From contig NZ_BCQR01000105.1 in assembly GCF_001552175.1 (NCBI RefSeq), positions 1 to 42,967 on the forward strand: a stretch of DNA of 42,967 nt, read 5' to 3'. Position 1 is the first letter of the stretch, and each line of letters starts with the position of its first letter. Shown piece by piece: positions 14,603 through 22,362 of this stretch. This stretch comes from Actinomadura kijaniata NBRC 14229. Its GTDB lineage: Bacteria > Actinomycetota > Actinomycetes > Streptosporangiales > Streptosporangiaceae. Below the pieces are notes generated by a model, which made no database searches, had not been told where the DNA came from, and saw only the letters and a program-made list of their open reading frames with translations. A program made the translations under genes and the position numbers.

Positions 14603-14642
14603 GCCCGGCGGCCCCCCGCTGCTCGGGAGGGGGCCGCCGGGC
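14603..14642. terminator. Bidirectional terminator
   Basis: 14-bp perfect arms (GCCCGGCGGCCCCC and complement, 14603-14616 and 14629-14642) with a 12-nt loop, followed on the right by GGGCCGCTTTCTTCC. It lies between the rightward FIST remnant and the leftward gene ending at 14714, so it may serve both. Confidence 0.75.
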
Positions 14643-14713
14643 GGGCCGCTTTCTTCCGGCGGGAAGTCGCCGGACCAGCGGTCTACCGGTGAGGAGCCGT
14701 TCGGATGGGGCGG

Positions 14714-15388
14714 TCAGTCGTTCTTGTCGGTGACGCCCTTTCCCTCCTCCGTGCCGTTGTCGACGGTGGGACCGTTGTCCTGCTTGTCCGTGGTTCCGCC
14801 GGTCCCGTTGTCAGCGGGCGGGATCGCGGGCGCGGAAGTGGGCTGGCAGGGGGTGACCGTCCCCTTGACGATCTGCAGGGAGGTCGTGGACGGCGCCGCG
14901 GATTCGCCGTCCTCGCTCTTCGTGATGGCCAGCACCAGTGTGGACCCCGCGGGGACGTGCCCCTTCTTGATCTTGAAGGCGATCCCGCCACCCGCCTTGC
15001 TGACACCCGCGGCGAACTTCCCGTCCGCGGCCCCGTTCTCGCCGCGGGGCTGCTTGCAGGTCTGGCCCGCGGGGAGGTAGTCCACCACCGACTTGATCCC
15101 GGCCTCGGCCAGCTCGGACTCCAAGCCGTCGGGGTCGACGAACGAGTTGATCTGCACGTCGACAGTGCCGTCCGAGCCCTTGGAGACCGCGTACGCCGTG
15201 CTGCCGGTCACGCCGGTCAGCGCCACCACGGCGGTGGCGGCCGCCGCGACCCCCGCCACCGCGGCGGACAGTCCCACGATGCGCCGGGTGCGTCGCACGG
15301 GTGTCACAGTTGTCATTTGATCTTCTGCCTTCCTCGTCGTGATCTCGTCCTTGAGTGCACTGAGAAGGCGATCTTCGAAGTTGGTCAT
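14714..15388 (-). CDS. Membrane-anchored partner of an ECF sigma factor, hypothetical
   Basis: 224 aa. A short cytoplasmic N-terminus (MTNFEDRLLSALKDEI) is followed by one hydrophobic helix at about 39-60 (IVGLSAAVAGVAAAATAVVAL), a compact extracytoplasmic domain with two cysteines, and a disordered Asp/Asn/Gly/Thr-rich tail. ATG 15388 overlaps the sigma stop (ATGA), so it is coupled. No zinc anti-sigma motif is present. The layout parallels the first sigma pair at 91-1825 and suggests a membrane regulator or sensor for the sigma factor, but no family is recognised. Confidence 0.7.
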   Translation of the reverse strand: MTNFEDRLLSALKDEITTRKAEDQMTTVTPVRRTRRIVGLSAAVAGVAAAATAVVALTGVTGSTAYAVSKGSDGTVDVQINSFVDPDGLESELAEAGIKSVVDYLPAGQTCKQPRGENGAADGKFAAGVSKAGGGIAFKIKKGHVPAGSTLVLAITKSEDGESAAPSTTSLQIVKGTVTPCQPTSAPAIPPADNGTGGTTDKQDNGPTVDNGTEEGKGVTDKND

Positions 15389-15930
15389 ATCCGTCCTTCC
15401 TGGTACACGGCCGATGGCGAGGCGACGTTCTCGAGGGCGCGCCGGGCGCGGTGCAGTCTGACGCGTGCGGTCACGTGCCTGATGCCCAGAGCCTTGGCGG
15501 CCTCGGTGACGGTGAGCTGATCGATCGCGACGAGCTCCAGCACGGCGCGTTCGCCTTCGGGAAGGCCCTGCATGGCCTCCAAGGCGTTGCGCATCCGGCG
15601 CTCGGCGTCGATCCGCTCCTCCATCCTGGTGAGATCGTCGTCGTCCATCAGTCGGCGGCCGGCGACGCGGCTGGTCGCCCGCGCCTCGATGGCCGCCTTG
15701 CGGTGCTGGGCGGATACGACGTTGCGTGCGATGCCGTAGAGCCAAGCGAGCTCGCTACCCCGGCCGGGCACGTAGGTGTGCGCCGAGTCAAGGGCCGCCA
15801 GGAAGATGTCCGCCGTCAGGTCGGCGGCGAGGTGAGGGTCGCTCACCCGCCGGACCACGAATCTCATGACGGCATCGACGTGGCGGCGATAGAAGGCCTC
15901 AAAGGCCGCGGGGTCGTCGTTGAGGCGCAC
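15385..15930 (-). CDS. ECF-type RNA polymerase sigma factor
   Basis: 181 aa with a GTG start and GAGG 6 nt upstream. Region 2 spans residues 8-75 (FEAFYRRHVDAVMRFVVRRV, ADLTADIFLAAL, SELAWLYGIARNVV). Region 4 spans 115-165 (MQGLPEGERAVLELVAIDQ, then VTEAAKALGIRHVTARVRLHRARRAL). It heads the two-gene operon with the membrane protein. It differs clearly from the sigma factor at 1268-1825. Target promoters are unknown. Confidence 0.9.
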   Translation of the reverse strand: MRLNDDPAAFEAFYRRHVDAVMRFVVRRVSDPHLAADLTADIFLAALDSAHTYVPGRGSELAWLYGIARNVVSAQHRKAAIEARATSRVAGRRLMDDDDLTRMEERIDAERRMRNALEAMQGLPEGERAVLELVAIDQLTVTEAAKALGIRHVTARVRLHRARRALENVASPSAVYQEGRI

Positions 15931-16241
15931 TGGCCTCGCTCCCTTCGTCGTTCGCCCTTACACCTCTACTTGGATCGGGCGGCGAGAAGCGTTTCGGCCC
16001 CTATTCGACGACACCTCAGATCGAGACCTTCAGCGGCGACAGGGCCAGGCGCAGCCAGGCACCGGAACACGAGCCGGCACGCACGGCCGCGCTGCTCAGC
16101 GGCGCGCAGCAGCCCGTGCTCGACCCGTACCCGCCGTAGCGGCAGAGCTCGTCAGCCGAACTAGCCGTTCGCGCCTGCGCCCGGATCCGATCGGCCCTCG
16201 TCCGCCCGGCCCACGCCGAGCGGGCCTACATGAGGAGAACC
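15931..16241. other. Intergenic region upstream of sigma factor
   Basis: 311 bp with no gene I can support. Its left end must hold the promoter of the leftward sigma operon. The sequence is slightly less GC-rich than flanking genes. The neighbouring transposase remnant suggests debris from an insertion. Confidence 0.5.
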
Positions 16242-16391
16242 ATGGACTCTCAGCCCGCCAAAAGCCTGCGCAGCCTCCTGAACAGTGAGCTGCTCATACG
16301 TCTTCACGCCGCCGTGGGCCGCCTACTCGGCCACCAAAAGCAGACCGAGGCCAACCGCGCCTACCTGCGTCGCCGCGCGTCAAAGCGGTGA
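16242..16391 (+). CDS. Small ORF, possibly a chimera with transposase debris
   Basis: 49 aa, MDSQPAKSLRSLLNSELLI at its start, with a strong GAGGAG site 5 nt before the ATG. The first 36 or so residues are unrecognised; the last 12 (ANRAYLRRRASKR) look like the segment just before V-I-P-E-K in IS5-type transposases, one frame off the remnant that follows. It may be a host gene fragment joined to the IS remnant and is probably not functional. The ribosome-binding site is the only point in favour of expression. Confidence 0.3.
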   Translation: MDSQPAKSLRSLLNSELLIRLHAAVGRLLGHQKQTEANRAYLRRRASKR

Positions 16392-16600
16392 TCCCCGAAA
16401 AGGCCCACCAGGCCGCCAACCGCAAACGCAAGGGGGCCGCGCCCTACAAGCAGCGCGACACCGTCAAGCGATACATCAACAAGTCCGAGCAATGGCGCGG
16501 GCCGGCCACCCGCTATGACGAGGACCCCGAAAGCCACCAGGCCGGGCCCCACCTGTGCGGGGCCCTCATCTGGCTCCGCAGCCTGCCAGCCCCCACATGA
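16350..16600 (+). pseudogene. IS5-type transposase C-terminal remnant
   Basis: The frame from 16388 reads VIPEKAHQAANRKRKG, then PYKQRDTVKRYINKSEQWRG, TRYDEDPESH and LHLCGALIWLRSL-like residues (here PHLCGALIWLRSL). This is the DDE C-terminus of IS5-group transposases, where the glutamate region is followed by a conserved Y-K-x-R-x-x-V-E-R motif. AYLRRR just upstream continues it in another frame, so a one-base deletion lies near 16378. The N-terminal 150-200 residues and terminal inverted repeats are not seen. Confidence 0.75.
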
Positions 16601-16619
16601 CCCAAACCCAGAACACCAC

Positions 16620-17153
16620 CTAGCCGCCCCGCCACATCGCGCCGGTCGCGCTGGTCGCCTTGAGCACCCGCTCGCCCGTGGAGGACGCGGGCCAGAGCCG
16701 GATCAGGTACTCCTCGACGGGCATCGCGCCGCTGCGCGCCTCGCCCTCGTCGCGGTGGCGGCCCGCGACCAGCAGCCGGTACCGCCCGGCGGGCAGGCCG
16801 CCCAGCGGCAGTTCCGACGGCGGGACGGTGTCCTCGCCGAGCAGCCGGACCTGGCCGCCGGGCCAGTCGACGGTGATGACGGCCGCGTCCTGCCAGCCGG
16901 TGGTGTCCAGCGCGGGCGGTTCGCCGGTCCACACCTCGGCGGTCACCGCCACCTCGTCGTAGGCGACGCCGGTCGCGATCACCGCGACGGTGCCCGCCTC
17001 GAACGGGCGGGCCTCCAGCGGCGCCCCGACCAGGCCGTTGCGGGGCAGGTCGAGGCATCCGGGGGACGCGCCGGGCGCGGCCACGGTGAACCGGTTGTAC
17101 TCCACCGTCACGGTTCCGGTGACGCGGACGGCGGGCGCTGCGCTCGATGCCAT
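16620..17153 (-). CDS. Conserved-looking hypothetical protein
   Basis: 177 aa from ATG 17153, which has GGAG 8 nt upstream; a longer in-frame extension runs into the neighbouring terminator and was rejected. No signal peptide or membrane helix. The composition suggests a beta-rich soluble protein (VTGTVTVEYNRFTVAAPG, VAVTAEVWTG, AGRYRLLVAGRHRD). The pattern of a small domain with R-Y-R-L-L-V resembles predicted ligand-binding beta sandwiches, but I cannot name the family. It stands alone and ends 20 bp after the transposase remnant in convergent orientation. Confidence 0.65.
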   Translation of the reverse strand: MASSAAPAVRVTGTVTVEYNRFTVAAPGASPGCLDLPRNGLVGAPLEARPFEAGTVAVIATGVAYDEVAVTAEVWTGEPPALDTTGWQDAAVITVDWPGGQVRLLGEDTVPPSELPLGGLPAGRYRLLVAGRHRDEGEARSGAMPVEEYLIRLWPASSTGERVLKATSATGAMWRGG

Positions 17154-17174
17154 GGATCCATGCTCCGCCGGACG

Positions 17175-17213
17175 GGCCCGCGCCGTCACCCCGGCGGGGT
17201 GACGGCGCGGGCC
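17175..17213. terminator. Strong hairpin terminator
   Basis: Perfect 18-bp arms (17175-17192 and 17196-17213) with a 3-nt loop lie 11 bp past the stop of the leftward nuclease gene. It separates that gene from the hypothetical gene starting at 17153. Confidence 0.8.
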
Positions 17214-17224
17214 GTTTCATCCGG

Positions 17225-18778
17225 TCACTGCGGCCAGACGAGGAACGGGTCGTTGTCCAGCACCCGGTTGGACTTGTAGAAGCCGCCCAGCAGCGCTCCC
17301 GCGCCGGAGTTGTCGCGGGCGGGCAGCATGCACGACGACCAGCCGGTCGGGCCGGTCACGCCGGTGGGGACGTTCCACGCGGCGTCCATCTCGCACCATT
17401 CGCCGACCCCCGGCACGTTCTGCGTCGGAGGCGCGAACGACCTGGCGGTGCCCGGGGTGGGCGCGGTGCTGGCGCCCTCGTAGGTGGAGCGCATCGGGTA
17501 CTCGTCGCACGACTTGCCCGCGGGCCGCACCCACGTCGGCGCCGGTGGGCAGGCGGTGTCGCCGTTCTGGCGCTTCTTGGCCGGGTCCTGCAACCGGTGC
17601 AGCACCGGACCGTTGGGGTAGGCGCCCGGCAGCCCGGACTTCTGCGCGGCCTCCACGTGGTAGGCGACCGTCGGGTACAGGCCGTTCTTCAGCACGATCC
17701 ACGTGGGGACGTAGGACGGCACCACGCAGCCGTTGCCGATCACGCCGGCGGACCGGGACGACGCCGGGTCGCCGAGGTCGTTGCCGTCGGTGGAGAAGGC
17801 GTTGTCGCAGCGGATGCGCGGGGGGTCTGGCTGGTTCCGGGTGGTGGAAGGTAGGAAGAAGACCAGGTGCACGAACCAGTGCCAGTTCGGGGTGGCGTAT
17901 CCGATCCCGCCGGTCTCGGTGCGGGTGTTGTCGTAGAACGCCTGGCCGTCGTTGTTGACGTCGCGGGCGAACCGGCCGGGCCTCAGGCCGCTGTCGGAGT
18001 TCTGCTTGCAGTCACCGGAGCAGGTCGACCAGCCGTAGATGTTCGAGAAGAAGTCGGTGCTCCCGGCGCGCTCGCCCCAGTACTTCACCACGCGGATCTG
18101 CGAGGCGAAGGTGTCGATGTCGGAGCTCGTGTAGTTGTAGGAGAACTCCAGCGCCTTGGCGGTGCCGACGTGGACGCGGCGGCCGTTGGTCTCCGCGAAG
18201 TACAGGACGGTGATGTCGGCGATCTGGCATTCGGCGGTGCGGAGCACCCACCAGCCGTCGAAGGCGTGGTCGTGGCACCAGTCCGGGAGCGGGAGGTTGT
18301 CGGCGAGCTTCGCCCTGGCGTCCTTGTCACCCTTGCGGGCGGCCTGGGCGGCCTTCAGCCGGGTGCGCAGCGTCTCCTCGTCGGGCGCGCCCGCCTGCCC
18401 GCGCTGCGCGGCCAGGGCGGCGGCGCGCGCGTCGGTGCTCTCCTTGGAGGCGTTGGGGACGTTCGTCTGCACGCAGGAGATGACCTTCTTGCCCCGGAGC
18501 TCCCGGGGCGCGCGCGGGTCGGTGACCGGCTTGGCCTTCGCGGACCTGGCGTCCAGCGAGGACGGCGCGCAGTCGGCGGTGTCGGTGACGCGCTGGCCGG
18601 CCGCCCGGGTCGGCGGCGGCGGCTTGGGGGCGTCGGCGGTCGCCGCCGGGGCCGCGGTCGCCGCGCCGGCCGCCGGGACGACGGCGGTCAGGCCGCCGGT
18701 GAGGATGAGCGCTGAGGCCGCGACCAGGATCGCCGGTCGGCGGCGTTCGGCGGGTGTTCGTCGTGTCGGCTCGTTCAC
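17225..18778 (-). CDS. Secreted protein with NucA/NucB-type nuclease domain
   Basis: 517 aa with a GTG start and AAGGGGAAAGC upstream. A basic N-terminus and hydrophobic helix form a signal peptide (AILVAASALILTGGLTAVV, about 15-40). An Ala/Lys-rich helical stretch (about 110-165) leads to a Trp/Cys-rich middle domain (PLPDWCHDHAFDGWWVL). The C-terminal about 110 residues contain SCDEYPMRSTYEGAS and NVPGVGEWCEMD, matching the D-E-Y-P and downstream region of NucA/NucB deoxyribonucleases. Several paired cysteines fit extracellular folding. It may degrade extracellular DNA or act against competitors; activity is inferred from the motif. A strong terminator follows. Confidence 0.75.
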   Translation of the reverse strand: MNEPTRRTPAERRRPAILVAASALILTGGLTAVVPAAGAATAAPAATADAPKPPPPTRAAGQRVTDTADCAPSSLDARSAKAKPVTDPRAPRELRGKKVISCVQTNVPNASKESTDARAAALAAQRGQAGAPDEETLRTRLKAAQAARKGDKDARAKLADNLPLPDWCHDHAFDGWWVLRTAECQIADITVLYFAETNGRRVHVGTAKALEFSYNYTSSDIDTFASQIRVVKYWGERAGSTDFFSNIYGWSTCSGDCKQNSDSGLRPGRFARDVNNDGQAFYDNTRTETGGIGYATPNWHWFVHLVFFLPSTTRNQPDPPRIRCDNAFSTDGNDLGDPASSRSAGVIGNGCVVPSYVPTWIVLKNGLYPTVAYHVEAAQKSGLPGAYPNGPVLHRLQDPAKKRQNGDTACPPAPTWVRPAGKSCDEYPMRSTYEGASTAPTPGTARSFAPPTQNVPGVGEWCEMDAAWNVPTGVTGPTGWSSCMLPARDNSGAGALLGGFYKSNRVLDNDPFLVWPQ

Positions 18779-19080
18779 GCTTTCCCCTTGGATCCCCGTG
18801 TCGGGGGACGGGTCGAGAGCATGCGAGAAACGGCGGGCGCGGGAGCGTTCGGGCCCGTGAATGCCGAAATTCTCGCCCGGTGAACGAGATCATGTCCGCG
18901 CCGGGAAGGAATGCCAAGACCCCCGATCGCCGCTGGCCACAGTAGGTCTACACCACTCTCCTCCGCCTTTTTGCAAGCTCAGTTCTGAGCTGCGGCGACG
19001 AGATGAATCAATTTCGTGGCGCCGGTCTCCGAGAATGGGGTGTCACAAAATACGGAGTGACGGGAATTCGCATCACCCGA
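18779..19080. other. Intergenic region upstream of nuclease gene
   Basis: 302 bp between two leftward genes. It contains the nuclease promoter near the left end and AT-richer segments (CCTTTTTGCAAGC, GTCACAAAATACGGAGTGAC with a GTCAC/GTGAC dyad). No coding sequence or RNA gene is recognised. Confidence 0.45.
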
Positions 19081-19659
19081 TCACGACGCGTGCGCGGAGG
19101 CCGACGTTCGGGAGCGCGGCGCGGCGCCGTACAGGAGGCTGTCGACGACGCGGACGGCGAGGGTGTCCGGGTCGGTGCCGCCGGTGTCGCCGTGCAGGGC
19201 CTCCCCGATCAGGGCGTAGTAGACCCGGCGCACCCAGTCGAGGTCGGCCGCCGCGTCGATGAGCCCGTCCCGCTGAGCGCGGGCGAACAGCGCCAGGCAG
19301 CGGTCGGCGATGTCCCGGTGGAGGACGTCGGCCGGGCCGCCGGGAGCCGCCGGGAGTCCCAGGGCGAAGCCCCAGGCGCTCTTGACCTGCAACACGTTGG
19401 CCGTGATCCGGTGCAGGGCGACCAGCGGCGGGGCGGTGTCGGGCCGTCCGTCCTCCACCGCCCGGGCGAGCCGCCGGGCCGCGGAGGCCGCCAGCTCCTC
19501 GACCAGCGCCTGCCGGCTGGCGAAGCGCCGGTGGATGGTGGTGCGGGCCACTCCGGCGGCCGCCGCGATCTGCTCCATGGAGGCGTTGGGGTCCTCGGCG
19601 AGCAGGGCCTCGGCCGCCTCCAGGATGGCGCGCACGCTGCGCTCCGCGTCAGCTCTCAA
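19081..19659 (-). CDS. TetR-family transcriptional regulator
   Basis: 192 aa from a TTG at 19659, preceded by GGGGAACG; the longer open frame to 19725 would begin at a poorly placed GTG. HTH at about residues 10-55: AILEAAEALLAEDPNASMEQ, then AAAAGVARTTIHRRFASRQ. The C-terminal half is helical and variable. It is divergent from the SDR gene, with a short dyad between, so it probably represses that oxidoreductase. Confidence 0.87.
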   Translation of the reverse strand: MRADAERSVRAILEAAEALLAEDPNASMEQIAAAAGVARTTIHRRFASRQALVEELAASAARRLARAVEDGRPDTAPPLVALHRITANVLQVKSAWGFALGLPAAPGGPADVLHRDIADRCLALFARAQRDGLIDAAADLDWVRRVYYALIGEALHGDTGGTDPDTLAVRVVDSLLYGAAPRSRTSASAHAS

Positions 19660-19754
19660 CGTTCCGTTCCCCTGTCCGTTCCACGGCAGCCCCCACGTGA
19701 GCGACCCGGCCAGACGATACACCAAGGTGCCAGCAATCCACTTATCTGCATCAC

Positions 19755-19767
19755 AACTGTTGCAGTT
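19755..19767. promoter_or_regulatory. Short dyad, candidate TetR operator
   Basis: AACTG-TTG-CAGTT lies in an AT-rich 165-bp gap between the divergent TetR and SDR genes, 57 bp upstream of the SDR start. The arms are only 5 bp, so the call rests mainly on position. Confidence 0.4.
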
Positions 19768-19824
19768 AGCTCAGAAACGTGTACTGTCTCGAATCAGTTG
19801 CCAGCGAGACGAAGGAGCACCACC

Positions 19825-20643
19825 ATGCAGACCACCGCCCTTGTGACCGGCGCCTCCTCCGGGCTCGGCGAGGAGTTCGCCGCCCAGCTCGCGGCCCGCG
19901 GGAACGACCTCGTCCTGCTCGCGCGGTCCGGCGACAAGCTGGTCGCCCTCGCCGAACGCCTCTCGGCCGAGCACGGCGTCCGCGCCCACGTCCTGGTCCA
20001 GGACCTCTCCGAACCCGACGCGGGACGCCGGGTCGGCGCGGAGCTGGCCCGCCGCGGCCTGCACGTCGACCTGCTGGTCAACAACGCCGGCTTCGGCACC
20101 TGCGGCCGCTTCGAGGACATCCCCGGGGAGCGGGACCACGACCAGCTCATGGTCAACGTTGTCGCGCTCGTCGACCTCACCCACGAACTGCTGCCCGGCA
20201 TGCTCCGGCGCGGCGGCGGCTCGATCGTCAACGTCGCCTCCACCGCCGCCTTCCAGCCCTCCCCGTACTTCGCCGTCTACGCGTCCACCAAGACCTTCGT
20301 GCTCAACTTCGGCCTCGCGCTGCGCCAGGAGTACCGCAGGCGCGGCATCCGGGTGCTGACCCTGTGCCCCGGCCCCGTCGAGACCGGGTTCTTCGACACC
20401 ATCGGCACCCGCAAGGCCGCGGTCACCGGCTCCATGACGGCCCCGCGCCCGGTGGTGAGCGCCGCGCTGCGCGCCCTCGACCGCGACCGCGCCTACGTCA
20501 CCCCCGGCCTCGGCAACGCCCTGGGCGCGCACCTGACGCCGCGCCGCCCCCGCACCCTGGTCGCCGCCATCGCCGAACGCGTCACCCGCAAGGTCCTCGA
20601 CACCCCGGCGAGCCCCCCGAGGACCGCGGAGCAGGCCGGGTGA
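19825..20643 (+). CDS. Short-chain dehydrogenase/reductase
   Basis: 272 aa, classical SDR. NAD(P)-binding TGASSGLG at residues 8-15, NNAG at 86-89, catalytic Ser139, Tyr152 and Lys156 (YASTK), and PG-x-V-x-T at about 184. DltE/YqjQ-like short chains share this length. RBS GAAGGAG is 8 nt before the ATG. The substrate is unknown. Regulators on both sides (TetR upstream divergent, TetR downstream same strand) suggest inducible expression. Confidence 0.92.
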   Translation: MQTTALVTGASSGLGEEFAAQLAARGNDLVLLARSGDKLVALAERLSAEHGVRAHVLVQDLSEPDAGRRVGAELARRGLHVDLLVNNAGFGTCGRFEDIPGERDHDQLMVNVVALVDLTHELLPGMLRRGGGSIVNVASTAAFQPSPYFAVYASTKTFVLNFGLALRQEYRRRGIRVLTLCPGPVETGFFDTIGTRKAAVTGSMTAPRPVVSAALRALDRDRAYVTPGLGNALGAHLTPRRPRTLVAAIAERVTRKVLDTPASPPRTAEQAG

Positions 20644-20708
20644 ACGCCCCCGTCCCGGCCACGCCCCTCCCCTGGTTACGCTGGGCGCAGCACGCCCGAA
20701 GGAGGTCC

Positions 20709-21344
20709 ATGAGCGGCCGGAACCCCGCCCCCAAACGCGGCTACGGCGGCCGCTCCGCCGAGGAGCGGCGGGCCGAACGGCGCGAACGCCTCATGCGGGC
20801 CGGCCTGGAGCTGTTCGGCACCCGCGGGTACGCCGCCACCTCCATCGAACGCCTCTGCACCACCGCCGGGGTCTCCACCCGCAACTTCTACGAGGAGTTC
20901 GGCGGCCGCGAGGAACTGCTGCTGGCCCTGTTCCGGCGGCTCAACGAACGCTCCCTCGCCGCCGTCGCCGAGGCGTACGCCGCCGCGTCCGGCGCCGCCC
21001 TCCCCGAACGCGTGGAACGTGCCGTGCGCGCGTTCGTGACCACCCACGCGGGCGACCCCCGCTGGGCCCGGCTCGGGTTCGTGGAGGTCATCGGGGTCAG
21101 CCCCGACCTGGAACGGCGCCGGCTGGAGCTGCGCGAACGCTGGGCGCGGACCATCCTCTCCCTGATCGACCAGGCCGTGGCCCGCGACGAGGCGCCCGAC
21201 CGCGACTACCGGCTGACGGCCATCGCCCTGATCGGCGCGGTGAACAACCTCGTCCACCACTGGTCGGCGCGCGGCCAGGACATCCCCCTGGACGCGATCA
21301 CCGCCGAGCTGACCCACCTGATCCTGTCCTCCGTCACCCGCTGA
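20709..21344 (+). CDS. TetR-family transcriptional regulator
   Basis: 211 aa with an excellent AAGGAGGTCC ribosome-binding site. A basic N-terminal extension (residues 1-25) precedes the HTH (LMRAGLELFGTRGYAATSI, LCTTAGVSTRNFYEEFGGRE). The C-terminal domain contains NNLVHHWSARG. It lies 65 bp after the SDR gene in the same direction and may share its transcript. A bidirectional terminator follows. Confidence 0.9.
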   Translation: MSGRNPAPKRGYGGRSAEERRAERRERLMRAGLELFGTRGYAATSIERLCTTAGVSTRNFYEEFGGREELLLALFRRLNERSLAAVAEAYAAASGAALPERVERAVRAFVTTHAGDPRWARLGFVEVIGVSPDLERRRLELRERWARTILSLIDQAVARDEAPDRDYRLTAIALIGAVNNLVHHWSARGQDIPLDAITAELTHLILSSVTR

Positions 21345-21360
21345 CGCGAACGCCGCGGAA

Positions 21361-21387
21361 CGCGAACGCCCGCCGCGGGCGTTCGCG
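21361..21387. terminator. Bidirectional terminator
   Basis: CGCGAACGCCCGC and its complement form a near-continuous 13-bp palindrome around one central base, between the convergent TetR (ends 21344) and glycosyltransferase (ends 21409) genes. Confidence 0.7.
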
Positions 21388-21408
21388 GCGGGCGTCGGTC
21401 GTGCCGGG

Positions 21409-22362
21409 TCAGATGATGGGCGGGCGGCCCGTCAGCGTCATGCGCCAGGCGGTCTTCCACGAGATCGGGCGGCGCCGTCCGGCGGGCTTGCGCCACCCCT
21501 CGGCGAACCCCTTGAACCACGGCCGCAGCGCGCTCATCCCGCGTTCCCGCAGCAGGGTCATCGCGACCCACACCGCCAGGTACGCGAACGCCAGCGGCCA
21601 CGGCAGGTTGCGGCGGGCCAGCCACACGCGGTTGCGGGCGTTGTAGCGGTAGAACATCTCGTGCCGCGTCGGCAGCACCGCCGGGTGGAACATCACCGCC
21701 GCGGCGTCGTACACGATCCGGTAGCCCGCGTTGAGGACCTGCCAGGCGAGGTCCGTCTCCTCGTGCGCGTAGAAGAAGTCCTCGGGCAGGCCGCCGCCCG
21801 CGTCCCAGGCGGCGCGCCGCACCGCGCACGCCCCGCCCAGGAACGTCGTCACCTCCGAGGACCGCTCCGGGTCCCCCGCGCGCAGGCGCGGCACGTGCCG
21901 GCGCTCGCCCCGGCCGCCCTCGGGGTCACGGACGCGGAACGAGATGATCCCGAGGTCCGGCTCGGCCGTGAACCGGTCCCGGACATGCGCGCCGAGCCGC
22001 GTCGAGCGGTACCAGCCGTCGTCGTCCAGGAACAGGATCACATCGCCCGACGACGCCTCCACGCCCCGGTTGCGGCCGGCCGGGATGCCGACGTTCTTCG
22101 GCAGCGCGACCGTCCGGACGCGCGGGTCGTCGAACGGGTCCTTCTCCGCCTGGTCGCCCGCCGGGTCGACGCCGTTGCCGACCAGGACGACCTCGACGTC
22201 CACATGCTCCTGGTCCAGGGCGCTGCGCACCGCGCGGGCCAGTTCCTCGGGCCGGTTCCCCATCGTCAGGACGATGACGGAAAGCGAAACACCCCCGCCT
22301 TCGCGGGGACGAAAAGGCTCGCTGTGCGGCTGCGCAGCGCCTTCGTCCAGGGTAGAGCTCAC
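21409..22362 (-). CDS. Family 2 glycosyltransferase
   Basis: 317 aa with a GTG start overlapping the stop of the upstream gene (GTGA). The GT-A fold is clear: SLSVIVLTMGNRPEELARAV, the nucleotide-sugar DxD-type motif in ILFLDDDGWY, acceptor segment GGACAVRRAAWDAGG, and HEETDLAWQVLNAGY. A hydrophobic C-terminal stretch (LPWPLAFAYLAVWVAMTLL) may associate with the membrane. It is the last gene of the coupled envelope operon 27752-21409 and would add a sugar to the product of the CDP-alcohol transferases. The first 25 residues are encoded by a GC hairpin-bearing stretch and look like an unusual extension. Confidence 0.9.
   Translation of the reverse strand: MSSTLDEGAAQPHSEPFRPREGGGVSLSVIVLTMGNRPEELARAVRSALDQEHVDVEVVLVGNGVDPAGDQAEKDPFDDPRVRTVALPKNVGIPAGRNRGVEASSGDVILFLDDDGWYRSTRLGAHVRDRFTAEPDLGIISFRVRDPEGGRGERRHVPRLRAGDPERSSEVTTFLGGACAVRRAAWDAGGGLPEDFFYAHEETDLAWQVLNAGYRIVYDAAAVMFHPAVLPTRHEMFYRYNARNRVWLARRNLPWPLAFAYLAVWVAMTLLRERGMSALRPWFKGFAEGWRKPAGRRRPISWKTAWRMTLTGRPPII

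Noticed and set aside
16620..18778. Toxin/immunity pair of the nuclease and the 177-aa protein
   Set aside because: Both are leftward, but a strong terminator separates them and nothing in the small protein shows inhibitor features; kept only as a test within the nuclease finding.
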